Origin: Eledone cirrhosa
Taxonomy: Eukaryota; Mollusca; Cephalopoda; Octopoda; Eledonidae
Reading direction: 5' to 3'
Assembly: GCA_964016885.1 (NCBI GenBank)
Contig: OZ024742.1
Coordinates: forward strand, 362,046,848 to 362,110,847
Length of the DNA: 64,000 nucleotides
Part shown: positions 22,229 to 34,165 of the stretch, in pieces
Numbering within the stretch: the stretch's first letter is position 1
Layout of the letters: every line of letters starts with the position of its first letter
Program-made: the position numbers and the translations under genes
Notes under the pieces: model-generated
What the model was told of the DNA's origin: nothing
Database searches by the model: none
Seen by the model: only the letters and a program-made list of their open reading frames with translations

Positions 22229-25200
22229 ATGACCTCACTCAGAATAGGCGTGGTAAATGCGCGAGGCTTGGGGGTGGTCATGGAAGCAGGGCCACCTGAT
22301 CAACGACCTCAGGTCACTAAACATAGATGTAGTGACCATCAGCGAGACCAGAATCTCCGAAGCACGGGCCTTCGCAACGATTTTCGGCGGCTACGATGTG
22401 TACGCATCTCCCAGCCGTCCTGGATCTGGGGGAGGAGTTGCTGTGCTTTTTCGGTTTGGATCTCGCCATACGGGCCATTTCCTGGAGCCAGAAGGTAAGT
22501 TGGTGTTGCTGGACGTGACCAGCGGAGACGGGCAAGCTTTCAGGCTAGTGGCCGTCTATGCCCCGACAGGAGCAGGGCGGCCTGATTTCTTCTGGCGTCT
22601 GGAGACCTTTCTTGGAACGTCCCGCTCTTTAGTGTTAGTGGGCGACTGGAACGGGATCTTAGATGCACGTTGGGACTGTGTGGGATTAGCGGATAGGGGA
22701 GGAGGGTGTAAGAGCCTCACGAACCTGCTCGGTAATTTTGAACTGTCTGACAGGTGCCAATTGGATTTCCCGAATGTGCCAATGTGGACTTGGACAAACC
22801 ACGTCGGGTCATCCAGATCATATCTAGATAGAATATTTTGTAGGGAAATAGATAGGTCTAGCATAGGCTGTCCACAATTCAAGATAGTCAGCTACCCTGA
22901 CCACAAATTCGTGATCTGTGTGGTTGACTTAGATAGGCTTCATAGACGAGGACCCGGCTACTGGAAGCTAAACGCCTCCTTACCAGCGCGCAAGGCCCAC
23001 AGAGACCGGATTAGCGAACTAGTTAAGCGGGCGTTGACGGGGCCATCGTCAACAAGTGCTGGTTTGCTCTGAAAAGAGCGATTAGAATAGAGTCTACTAG
23101 GTTTAGTAAGACTTTAGCTATAGAGAAAAATAGAGCAGATGGAGAACTAGTTAGAAAATTAGACGAGGCGCTTAGCAAAGGCATCGCGACCGACGTACTT
23201 GCGGCGAAATTAGGCCATTGACCAATTCTTCAATGCAAAGCACGAAGGCTGCGTTGTCAGAGCTAGGGTGCGTGCTCTCAGACACGAGGGGATGAAATCC
23301 GTTCAATGGGCCCGAGTGGCGGAGGCGCGTCGTGGCAACAAAACCACACCCGGTCTTTGGTGGACCACGACGGGCGCATGCTCCTCGATCCCGGGCAAAT
23401 GTGTGAAGCTTTTCAGCGACACTTCGCTCAGCTGTTCGAGGGCAGCGGCGAGGCGGATCGAGGGATGGACTTTAGTGCGTACCTCGACGAACTGCCGCGG
23501 CTCTCGGCCATTGAGGCGGAGTATTGTGTAGAGCCGATGACAGCTGAAGTACGGGAGGCAATGATTGGCTGCACAAGGGTAAATTGCCTGGTTTGGATGG
23601 TCTGCCCTATGAACTTTACGTACAGATGCCTGACTTGTTCGGAGGCCTCTTGGCGGACGTCTACTGCAACTGGCAACAGTACGGGAGAATTCCCAGCTCT
23701 GTGAGCCAAGGAGCTGTGGTGCTGCTGAGAAAGGATCCGAAGGGGGATAACATTGATAATTGCAGGCCCATAACTTTGCTAAACACAGAATTCAAGATTT
23801 TTGCCAAGGTGCTAGCAAAGAAGTTGGCGCTTGTCTTTGGTGGTCTGGTGGGAGAGGCGCAGACATGCGCCATTCCAGACAGATCCATCCATGACAACCT
23901 CCACCTCATGCGATACATCGTAGAGAGGGTAGCTAGGGCACCTGGCACGGGTGGGTCCTTGATAAATTTAGATCAGTCGAAAGCTTTCGATAGGGTCGAC
24001 CATCGTTACCTAGCGGCAGTCCTGAAGGCGGCTGGCTTTGGGCCCGTCTTTAGAGGCTGGATCGCTGCGATGCACAGCGACATCTGCTCTGTGGTGAGAG
24101 TGAACGGTCATCTTTCGGAACCGTTCAACATCATGCGCTCGGTCCGCCAAGGATGTCCCCTCTCGTCCCTCTTGTAGGTATTGACTCTCGAGCCATTACT
24201 GCACAAACTGGAGACGTTGAAGGGGGTCCCGCGCGAACTAGGATGCGGAAGATCCGTGTCAGCATATGCGGACGATGTCACCGTAGTGGTGTCGAACGCC
24301 AAACACATCGAGGCGATCGGCACTACACTAAGAGAATACGAAGCGGTGACAGGAGCAATGATCAACCAGCAAAAGTCAGTGGGCCTGCAGCTCGGCACAT
24401 GGAGAGGCAGGCCCATGCCGTCCAACAGCGTCGTCGGGCGCTGGACGGACGGACCGGTTAAATTGCTAGGGGTCTGGTTCGGTTCGGACCTCCAGACTGA
24501 CAAAAACTGGGACGAGGTGACGAGCAGGGTGGCTTTCCTCACCCAGAAATGGGGGAAGCTATCCCTGAAAGGTCGAGCAGAGGTGGCTGACGCATACATC
24601 GCGTCCGTCATCTACTACCGCCTGACCGTCGTACCTTGTCCTAAGTTCGCCTGACTGCGCTGGAGCGTTTGCTCTTTTGCTATTTGTCGAAGGGACGCGC
24701 TCCGATGGTCAGGCGGTCCATCTGCTGTCAACACCCGCTACGTGGAGGGCTGGGAATGCCGTGGATGATGATGCGCAGACACGCGCTCAGGCTACGACAT
24801 GTCTTCCTGGACGGTGATCAGGTGTGGTCGCCGCTTGCTAGACGCGTCTTTCCCCAGCTCGTCTCCTTGACGGAGCTGCAGTCCTGGGTCAAGCGAAGAC
24901 CGAGAGGGAGCGCTTGGAGACTGGAATGTCTTCAGGCGCTCACAGCCCTCGACCAATCGGGCAATGTGATCGGTGGAAACTCTACCTCGGCGTTCTATAG
25001 AGGATTAGTGGAGGGGAAGAGCGACGACGTACTTGGGGAAACTCTAGGCGCCGACGAAAATCAACTAGCCAATCTCTTCGGAAGAACTTTCGGGCTGGGG
25101 CCTATGGACAACTTCCAGAAATCCCTGGCCTGGCAGTGCTACCGAGGAACTTTGCCAGTTCGGGATAAACTCTACAGGCATGGAGGTGACGTCAGCCGGG

Positions 25201-25604
25201 CATGTCCGATATGCGCGCAGGGCGACGAAACCGTCCTGCACGCACTCGTCCAATGTCCTAGCATTGATGACTTGTGGGTTTATGTCGAACACCTGCTGTC
25301 GCGTGTAGGACGGGTCCAGCTATCAGCTGAGTCCATCGTTAGGATTGCCCCGCCCCCTTTAGCCGGGAAAGGCAGGCAGTTTTTTATCTGTCTGGTGGCC
25401 ATGGCGAAAGAGATAGTATGGTGGACACGTTTGAAAGGGCTGAAGACGAGCACTTACCTCTTCGGTGATGCCCTGATTAACTTTTTCAAATTTCATTTGA
25501 AAAGGAAAATCAGGGTAGAGAGGGAAGTGCTCTCTTTCCAGCATTTTGTTGAAAGATGGGTGAGAGAAGCAAGAATGGCCCGTACTCTGAGTATGTGTCT
25601 GTAA
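22229..25604 (+). pseudogene. Tx1 #1 ORF2: APE endonuclease and RT, multiply broken
   Basis: Starts ATG at 22229, 38 nt after the ORF1 GTAAGT. The APE-type endonuclease runs through about 22250-22950 with N-A-R-G-L-G, SETRISEA, AVYAPTGAGRPDFF and VGDWNGILDARWD. The RT has LINLDQSKAFDRVDH (motif A), SVRQGCPLSSLL and the catalytic AYADD (YADD at 24265-24276). The C-terminal knuckle CPICAQGDETVLHALVQC is intact near 25205. Frameshifts fall near 23070, 23210, 23580 and 24654, and a TAG replaces a Tyr codon at 24175. The closest relatives by motif are Tx1 elements of the L1 superfamily. The protein would make and integrate cDNA; this copy cannot. Confidence 0.88.
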
Positions 25605-25849
25605 ATTAAAGGTGGAAAACTGGGAGAGGGCACTTGCCCTGGTGGTCAGGGTCACTGTGGCCTTTTAATGGGCTTTCTCCACAAATGTCCTTCGGAAGTC
25701 TCCCCCCATGTTTTTTTTTGTTACATCCTCTGTTTTTGTTTTTTACACGCAGAAATGCCAATTTGTACCGTCCTGTATTGTCCTGTACTGTCCTTAATGT
25801 CTACTTTATGTAAACCCCTGTGGTTAATAAAGAAAGCATTATTATTATT
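25605..25849 (+). mobile_element. Tx1 #1 3' UTR with poly(A) signal and (ATT)n tail
   Basis: Repeated GTCCTGTATTGTCCTGTACT-like stretch, then TTAATAAAG as poly(A) signal (25825) and a short (ATT)n tail at 25838-25849. The same order is found in Tx1 #2 and #3. Confidence 0.8.
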
Positions 25850-25908
25850 ACTGGGTAATTGCTGGCCTTGTGCCTAAAGTAGAAACAATTATTATTATTA
25901 TTATTATT
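25850..25908 (+). mobile_element. SINE 3' fragment with (ATT)n tail
   Basis: ACTGGGTAATTGCTGGCCTTGTGCCTAAAGTAGAAACAATT-type SINE end joined to the Tx1 #1 tail on the left and to the 5' end of Tx1 #2 on the right, with (ATT)n at 25888-25908. Confidence 0.85.
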
Positions 25909-26114
25909 GGTTTAAGCGGACGTATTTTGCTCGCTCACAGTAAGTCGCTTTATTTGCCTGTTAAAATTATTTGTTGTTCAATATTTCTTGTTGTGTAAGG
26001 GATATAAGCCCTTAGACTTTGCCCCGTGAAGGGGAAAGTATAATATTTGGGCCTTTTGGCCCAAATATTTGAACTTTTTTTTACACGTTAAAAAATTTAC
26101 GAAGAAAAAAAAAC
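25909..26114 (+). mobile_element. Tx1 #2 5' UTR
   Basis: Begins GGTTTAAGCGGACG directly after (ATT)n. Contains CTTTGCCCCGTGAAGGGGAAAG and a palindrome AATATTTGGGCC-TTTT-GGCCCAAATATT at 26042-26069, which could fold in the transcript. It ends at the ORF1 ATG at 26115. It is the only 5' end in the window for this family. Confidence 0.6.
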
Positions 26115-28094
26115 ATGGTTGAGCCACGCCCCCCAGCCATATGTCGGCTGTCGTGCGACAACGACGTAGAAGTTGAGAGGAGCGCTACAGCGAAATTAAC
26201 ACAGATTGATAACACAAACACCACCACAAACAAGGTAAACAAAGACACCAATGATACCAATGAGAACTCTAATTTTGAAAAAATGACAGTAACAGCGACA
26301 ACGAAAATACAGATAACAAAAAAAAACAAAACAAATACAACAACAATATCAACACCACTAGCATGAAAACAAATAGCGACAACACCAACAGCAACAATAC
26401 CAACTGCACCGAGAACAACGGTGGCAACAAAGACAACAATGTTAACAGCGACAGTGCTAACAACAACACCAACAAGAACAACGACAACAACACCCCCAAC
26501 GAAAACAAGAAGAACACTTTCGTTGCGGCAGCAGCAAAAAAGAGGCCATGCTTCAACATGGACCTCTCAAACAAAGATGAAAAGTTGGCCCAGGTATGGA
26601 AGCTCATCAAGCAAGAGCAAACCTGGGCCAACTTAACTGTCCCGGTAGAAGCTATTGAGGCAGTGGAGCGCAGAACGGTGCATTATAGATGCATCTCAGC
26701 ACAAACCAAAAGGGCAGCTTTAATCCCACAAGAAGATGTCGATGTCGCGCTGAGGTGCATCAGAGAAGACACCCAGTAAATAGAGAGGGGCAGACAGTAC
26801 GGCACCATTTCGGTGTTGTTCAAGTCAGAAACCCTCGCTATGAAACACGCTATGACTCCTTGCAAAACCAGCAAGGTCATAATGTACCCCTCCCACATGG
26901 GAAAAAGAACAGTCCGTCTCCGCATTCCCAGAATCCCACCGGGACTTGAAATGTGGTGTCTTCTGGGATGTGTGATTGTGGAGGGGACGGATACCGTCCC
27001 TATAGAAGTGACCAGAACGGCCAGAGAGGACTGGTCCGGGGTTGACCTGGAGATCTTTCTCCAGATGAGGCCCGAGAATGTGAAGACAATCCCGGACCAC
27101 ATCCGCCTTCAGAATGGGACGGTCATTCACATTATGACCGAAGGCAAAAGGCCTCGGTGTTTTGTTTGTGGGGAAAAAACCCATTTGCGAGCCTTCTGCC
27201 CTCAGCTGCTGAAAGAGGCAAGGGGTCGAAAGGCTCCACTGCTGACGACGCCGAGGCGAGGACCACAACCAACACCAGCACCGGCAAAACCACCAACAAC
27301 AACACCAATAGAAAGACCACCACCAACATTGACCACCCAGGGGGGAAACGAGGAAAGCTGTCAAATTTCCCCTTCCTCCCAAAAATACACACACCAATAA
27401 ACCCATACACATACATACAGATACACTTAAAGACACCGACCCCTCATCTACCAGTAATGAAATTGAGGGAAAACCCAAATCCCCCAAAATACAAAAAAGG
27501 AAACACAAAAAGAAAAAAAAAACTCAACAAAGCACAAAAGCACCCACAATAAAAAACGCAGACACCACCCATGCAAACATCTCTCCAATAACACCAACAT
27601 CAACACCACCATCACCATCACCAGAATCCCCCAAACGCAAACGACCGAAACAGACGCAAGAACAAATATACACACAAACATCTGAAACCACAGACACCGC
27701 ACTCACAACAAACACAGATACAACCGAAACAACACCACTAAAACCATCACCACCACAGCCACGCAAACAAATAAAATCACACCAACAAAACATACAAAAC
27801 TTCGTGCTCGTCAGGAGGGCCAACAAGGAACTGATGGCCCTTGTAGCACGAAGTGAAAATATACAAAAAGAGGGGGACATTTTTAAATCGAGCACATTTC
27901 GCGTGCCGGAAGATTTGGTTCTGGTGCGAATGTCGCTCGACATATTCAAAGAAATACGAGACAGCTTTCCTCGGGACGTGGGAACCCTGAACATAAAAGC
28001 CACTTCAAGACTTTTAAAGGGGTTCCCAAAAGAAACCCCACCAACTATGGAGGTCGAACAACCCGACCTTCACAAGAGCCTGGAAGGTAAGTAA
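26115..28094 (+). pseudogene. Tx1 #2 ORF1, RNA-binding type with zinc knuckle, broken
   Basis: N-terminus MVEPRPPAICRL, then an Asn/Thr-rich stretch of (AAC/ACC) codons to about 26510. A globular part follows (KRPCFNMDLSNKDEKLAQVW to CIREDTQ), then GLEMWCLLGCVIVEG and a CCHC knuckle CFVCGEKTHLRAFC (C-x2-C-x4-H-x4-C) near 27160. A Thr/Lys-rich tail ends in E-G-K and the stop at 28092-28094. LINE ORF1 proteins bind their RNA and form particles. Frame changes occur near 26340, 27150 and before 27800, and a TAA at 26777 interrupts. The C-terminal 27804-28094 part is in frame again. Confidence 0.75.
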
Positions 28095-28116
28095 ACTCTC
28101 TGTTTAACCTGCCAAC

Positions 28117-30865
28117 ATGGCCGTATTAAGAGTAGGATGTTTAAATGTTCGAGGCCTGGGATCGTCCTGGAAGCAGGGTCACCTGTTCAACGACCTCAGG
28201 TCTATAGAAATGGATGTAATTGCAGTCAGCGCGATCAGGATTTCCGACACGCGCGCACTAGCCCCCATTTTTGACGACTATCAGATCTTTGCATCTGTTA
28301 GCCGGCCGGGAATGGGAAACGGGGTGGCAGTGCTGTTTAGGAAAGGCCTGGATCTCGAGGCAAGGTCGCTCTTCCGGGACCTGGACGGGAAGTTGGTGGT
28401 CCTGGACGTGAACAATAACGAAGGTGGTGCCTTTAGACTGGTGGCCGTCTATGCTCCTACTGGGGCAGGACGGCCGGACTTCTTTAGACGCCTGGAAGCC
28501 TTTCTGGGTACGTCTCGCCCTTTACTGTTAGCGGGGGACTGGAACGGCATCTTAGACGCACGCTGGGACTGTGTGCGAGTATCCGATAGGAACGGGGGGT
28601 GCAAAAGCCTCAAGAACCTGATCAGCCAGTTCCAACTGCCTGACAGGTACCAACTAGATTTCCCTAATGCGCCAGTGTGGACCTGGGCTAACCGCATAGG
28701 GTCATCTAGATCGTATATAGACAGGATATTCATTAGGAAAATAGACAGAAATAGTGTAAGCTGTCCACGTTTTAAAACGGTCGCCTATTCAGATCACAAG
28801 TTTGTGATCTGTATGGTCGACCTAGATAAGACGCTTAGGTTAAGACCTGGTTACTGGAAGCTAAACATGTCATTTCCGACACGTAAGGCTTACAGGGACC
28901 AGGTCAACAACTTAGTTAAGAAAAAGTTGACAGGGGGAGTCGTCAACAATAGATGGTGGGGGGCTCTCAAAAGAGAGATTAGAGTAATGTCGATAGAGTT
29001 TAGCAAAGAAGCAGCGTTAGAGAAAAATAGAAAGGAGGAGAAGTTGGTAGATAAGTTAGACGAGGCTATTTGTAGTGGCATTGCAACTGACGTGCTAGCG
29101 GCGAGAATGGCATTAGACCATTTCTTCAATGCGAAACACGAAGGTTTCATTGTCAGAGCTAAGGCGCGTGCTCTGGAACCAAAGCTGTTTGATGGGCCCG
29201 CGTGGCAGAGGCGCAGCGTGGTAATAAAACCACGATTTGGTCTTTGACGGACCGAGACGGGCACGAGCTGAGCGATTCCAAGATGTGTGAGGCCTTTCGC
29301 CAACATTTTGCTCGGTTGTTCGGGGGAAGTGGCGGCTCAGAGATGGTGGCGGACTTCAGTCCCTACCTCGATGGCTTGCCGAAACTCTCGACGGCTGACG
29401 CTGGGCGCTGCGAAAGGCCGATTACTTCAGCCGAGATTCAGGATGCCCTTGTAGGCTGCATGAGGCGCAAGTCACCTGGTTTGGATGGTCTGCCCTACGA
29501 GCTTTACGTAAATATGCCAGACTTGTTCTCCAATCTCCTCGAAGCCCTCGATCTCTGAGGTAGTCGGCAACTTATTGGAGGAATATGAAAGGTTGACGGG
29601 AGCAAAACTTAACCCGGAAAAGTCAGTGGACTTGCAACTCGGCACCTGGTGAGGTAAGTCCTTGCCGTCCAACAGCGTCGTTAGGCGCTGGACAGACGGA
29701 CCGGTAAAGTTGCTAGGGGTTTGGTTCGGGCCAAACCTCCAGGTGAATAAGAATTGGGACGAGGTGACGGGCAGGGTAGCAAGTCTCACCCATAAATGGG
29801 CTGGGATGAAGCTATCACTGAAAGGTCGGGCGGAGGTGGAGAACGCGTACATCGCGTCCGTCATTTACTACGTCTGGCTGTCATCCCTTGCCCCCGTTCG
29901 CGCCTCGCCATCTTGGAGCGGATCCTCTTCAAATTCTTGTGGAGGGGTCAGGTTTCGCTGGTGAGGCGGTCCATCTGCTGCCAGCACCCTCTACGTGGAG
30001 GGCTGGGCATGCCGTGGCTAATGATGCGCGGGCACGCGCTGAGGCTGCGGCATCTCCAAATATTCTGCCTAAACGGTGAACAGGTGTGGTCGCCGTTTGT
30101 CAGACGGGCCTTTCCGCAGCTCGTTTCTTTGACTGAGCTGCAGTCCTGGGTCAAGAAGAGACCGAGACTGGGTGACTGGCATCTGGAATGTTGCCAGGCA
30201 CTCACTGCCCTCTACCAGGCGGGCAATGGGGTCAGTGGAACTTCCACTCTCGAGTTCTACAGAGGATTAGTGGTGGGAAAGTGCGACGACGCATTCGGAG
30301 AGGCTCTGGGAGTCAACGAAGTCGAACTAACCAGTCTGTTCCGGAGGAATTTCGAGCCGGGGACGATGGATAATTTCCAAAAATCCCTCGGGAGGCACTG
30401 CCGGTTCGAGATAAACTCTACAGGCACGGAAGTGCTGTCAGACGGACCTGCCCAAGATGGGCGCAGAGCGACGAAACCGTTCTGCACTCACTCGTCCAGT
30501 GTCCGTGCATTACTGACTTGTGGAGTTATGTTGAACAGCTGTTGTCGCGTGTAGAACGGATCCGGCTATCGGCCGAGTCCATAGTGAAGATCGACCCGCC
30601 GCCTTCTTTTGGCCAAGAAGAGCAGGCAATTCCCCTCTGTCTGGTGGCAGTAGCGAAAGAGGTTGTATGGTGGACGAGGTTGAAAGGACTGAAGACAGAC
30701 ACTTTTCTCTTCGGCCAATCTCTCATCATCTTTTTCAAGTTTCACTTGGAAAGGAAGGTGAGGGTGGAGAGAGAAGTGCTGCCCCCCAGTACATTTGCTG
30801 AAAAGTGGGTGAATGTGGCGAGAATGGCCCGTGTGAGTGGGCCTACTCTGGTCATGCGGCTGTAG
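28117..30865 (+). pseudogene. Tx1 #2 ORF2 with RT core deleted
   Basis: An intact endonuclease frame, 28117-29247, has LNVRGLGSSWKQGHLF, AVYAPTGAGRPDFFRR, AGDWNGILDARWD and SDHKFVICMVD. A frameshift near 29200 leads to the RT start, which reaches LPYELYVNMPDLFSNLLE. Near 29555 it jumps straight to LLEEYERLTGAKLNPEKS, which lies after the YADD motif in other copies. About 690 bp, including motifs A to C of RT, are gone. The rest (29660-30865) carries further shifts and ends at the family stop TAG at 30863-30865. It was immobile unless helped in trans. Confidence 0.88.
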
Positions 30866-31139
30866 GTGGGTAAATTTGAGGAGGAGAGGGGTGCCCGTCC
30901 AGGGTGCTCTCGAAGCGTCGGGTGGTTCAGGACTGGTGGGGTACCTGAGCGAACCCTAGGTGGTCATCCTCTGTTGGGGAATTTTTTCTTGTAATTTTAT
31001 TGTTACTTTATTGTACTCTTTGTTATTGTTATTTTGTTATTGTTATTCATATTGTTTACTCGATTTTTCTGTAAAACCCCACTGTCCCAGTCTTTTGTAT
31101 TGTCCCCTATATGTCGGCCCTTGTGGCCAATAAATGAAA

Positions 31140-31141
<2 letters not shown>
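30866..31141 (+). mobile_element. Tx1 #2 3' UTR
   Basis: Ends TTGTGGCCAATAAATG with the poly(A) signal at 31130, then the (ATT)n tail at 31142-31180, into which R4-1a is inserted. Confidence 0.8.

Positions 31142-31180
<39 letters not shown>
31142..31180. repeat. (ATT)n tract between Tx1 #2 and R4-1a
   Basis: Tail of Tx1 #2 on the plus strand; the first bases after it are the 3' end of R4-1a on the minus strand. Confidence 0.95.
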
Positions 31181-31182
<2 letters not shown>

Positions 31183-34086
31183 AGTTGCATTTATCTTGCT
31201 TTATGTTCATACGAGTTATCACCAAGTCACAACCAGTGACCTCAAGAGACAACAAGGTCCGCCATGTTCAAGAAAGAACATACATACTCACACATGCATC
31301 TTTAGTGTTTAGACTTGTGATGTACTTATATTGACAGAATCTTCCTTAGTATATGGGCAGTTCCCATTAGTACTATCTTTTGTATTTCTCCTATACGCGG
31401 GTTTCCTGGAATTTGCGATAAGTAATCATTAGACCCCTTAGGTATCATTCCCAGAGCGCCTACAACCACTGGTATTGTTTTAGTTCTCAATTTCCACATT
31501 TTTCCAATTTCTATCTCCAGGTCCTTATACTTGCTTAATTTTTCAAATGTTTTTATAGATACATTCTTGTCTATTGGAACGGACATATCAATTAGCAGGC
31601 ATAGCTTCTTTTTAAAGTCCTTCAATATTATATCAGGTCTATTTGCATCTATTTTCGGTCTGTTTGGATGCTAAAGTTCCACAAGATTGAGATGTGATCT
31701 TTTTCAAGTATGGGAGGTGGTTGATGCTCCCACCAATTCTTTTGATGGGGCAGGTCAAAATGCTTACACATTATCCAATGTATGTATTGTGCAGCTCTGT
31801 CATGCTTGTTTAGGTATTCGGTTGGAGCTATAGGACTGCACATTGAAATTATATGATCAATGGTCTCTGGTTGTTTTTTGCATACACGGCATAATGGGCT
31901 GCATCCATTTTTTATTATGTTGGCTTGGTAATTATTTGTTGGCAGACACTGATCTTGTGCTGATATAATCAGTCCTTCAGTCTCCGATTTCAGTCCAGAG
32001 GATGCCAACCACTGATGGGTTAAAGTTTTGTCAACATCAGGATTGTTAGCTCGTTCTGGGTATTTTCCATACAGAGGCTTTTCTTGCCATTTCTTAGCCA
32101 GTTTCTGTAGCAGTTCTTTCTTTGCAGTTACTTTTACCTGCTTTGCCTTTTCTGTGTTTTCCATTTCAGCAGTAAATGGGACTTCTGAAATTTGTAGTCC
32201 ATTACTGTATCTTTGTGCATCTTTTGTAATGGAATATGATCTTTTGATGCTTTCGTGTTTCAAAACGAGTTTGATCATCCAATCATGTGATTCCCTTAGA
32301 TATGTAGATAATCCAATTGTTGCAGTTTTCAACGCAATGTCTAACTGGATTAACCCACGTCCTCCTTCTTTCCTAGGGAGATATATTTTATCTGTATCTG
32401 CCTTAGGGTGATGCATTCTGTGCATGGTTAAGAATTTTCGAATTTTTGTATCGAGCCTACGGATCTCTGTGCTTGACCAGTTGATGACATTGTAACTGTA
32501 GGTTACTACTGGTATGGCAAGCGTGTTTATGGCATCGATCCTATTCCTTGCATTCAATTCCGTTCTTAAGATTGCTCTTACTCTGCGGTAACATTCCTTC
32601 CTTATCCTTTCCCTCATTGTCGAGTGCTTGATTCCGTCTCCTTCACAAACACCTAGATATTTGCAAGTTTTTTCTTGATCAAGTTCTCTTATCACGTTCC
32701 ACCGATCAAGATTAATGTCTGAACTTTTCAGCAGCTTTCCTCTGGTGAACGTTGCTTTGGCGCATTTATCTAGTCCAAACTCCATTTTAATGTCATCACT
32801 GAACTGCTCCACAGTGGATAATCGCCCTTGCAATTGTTCATCATTTTTTGCAAATAGTTTCAGGTCATCCATGTAGAACAAGTGATTAATGGTTTTGTCA
32901 TAGACTTTATATCCATGTTTTGTTTCATTGAACATTTTACTTAATGGTATAAGTGCGATGCAGTATAAAAGCGGTGATAAAGAGTCACCCTGAAAAATTC
33001 CAGAATTAATATTAACTTCTCCAGCTCCCAATGATTTTGTTTCACTATTGAAAAGGCGTGTCGTTTTCCATGTTTTCATACTGAATGACAAAAACCTCCT
33101 GACAACGGGGGATATTTTGAAAATCTCTAAACATTTTTCAATCCAACTGTGTGGCAAACTATCGAATGCTTTTTTATAATCTATCCAAGCAATTGATAAA
33201 TTTTTGTGTCTATTATGACAATCTTCCAGTATCATTTTGTTAACCAAAAGCTGATCTTTACAGCCATATGAGCCTCGTTTACACCCTTTCTGCTCAATGG
33301 GAAATAGGTCATTTGTTATCAGGTGGTCATATGTATATTCAGTTAGGACTGATGTTAAAATTTTATACATTGTGGTCAAGCAAGTTATCGGTCTGTAATT
33401 TTTGGGATTGTTTGTCTCATCATTCTTCGGAAGCAGGAATATAATGCCGTTAACTAGCCACGATGGTATCTTTTCTGGCTCCTTAACTATTTCATTGTAA
33501 AGTTGGGCTAACAGCTCATGAGACTCTGTGAAGGCATTTATCCAAAAAATTCTTATTTTGTCTTTTCCTGGGGATTTCCATTTGCTGGTTTTTCTTAGAG
33601 CCAAGCGCAACTGTTCAACTGTTATATTTTCCCATATTTGTTCTTCAAGGTGAGCTGTATCTTTCATTTGTCTGCTATCCATGGGGCATGTATGTTATGA
33701 ACTTTTTCTTCGGCCCAGATCTTTTCCCAGAATTCTTGCACTTCCTGCTTGGGTGGTATTGATTTAGCAGTTATTGTTGACTTACCAATTTTTCTGTAGA
33801 AGTTTCTTTGGTTGTTTTTGAACATATTATTGTCCTTATAGAATCTAGATCGTTTTTCAAAGCGCCTTATACGAGCAGCTTTGGCCGACACTTTTTGCTT
33901 GATTATTTCTATCAGCATGTCTATGTCACATGTTGATTTTATACTGTACTTTCTTTTCAATTTTCTAAGTTTAGTTTGTTTAACATGTTCACTTAGTTTA
34001 TAGTTTGTTAAAATTTCTGTCAGATCGGAGAAGGTTTATGTGGCGATTGATGTTCTCTTGCCAAGTAGATTTCTTGTGGGAATTCC

Positions 34087-34088
<2 letters not shown>
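31181..34088 (-). pseudogene. R4-1a LINE, 5'-truncated
   Basis: Minus-strand copy of the family best seen in R4-1b. The main frame, 33682-31649, covers WKSPGKDKIRIFW, YRPITCLTTMYKI, SIAWIDYKKAFDSLPHSW (RT motif A), [24 protein letters not shown] (catalytic YMDD) and the knuckle CRVCKKQPETIDHIISMC. It stops right after QTDRK because one T is missing from a T5 run. The endonuclease then lies in another frame, 31625-31326. A 1-nt loss near 33677 and a 2-nt loss near 34020 also break the N-terminus. The 5' junction at 34088 meets (TTA)n. Confidence 0.88.

Positions 34089-34164
<76 letters not shown>
34089..34164. repeat. (TTA)n tract between R4-1a and R4-1b
   Basis: About 25 TTA units joining the truncated 5' end of R4-1a to the 3' end of R4-1b. 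Confidence 0.96.

Positions 34165-34165
<1 letters not shown>

Noticed and set aside
26825..27508. 227-codon minus-strand frame opposite Tx1 #2 ORF1
   Set aside because: Shadow of the coding strand; composition is the complement of the Thr/Lys-rich ORF1.
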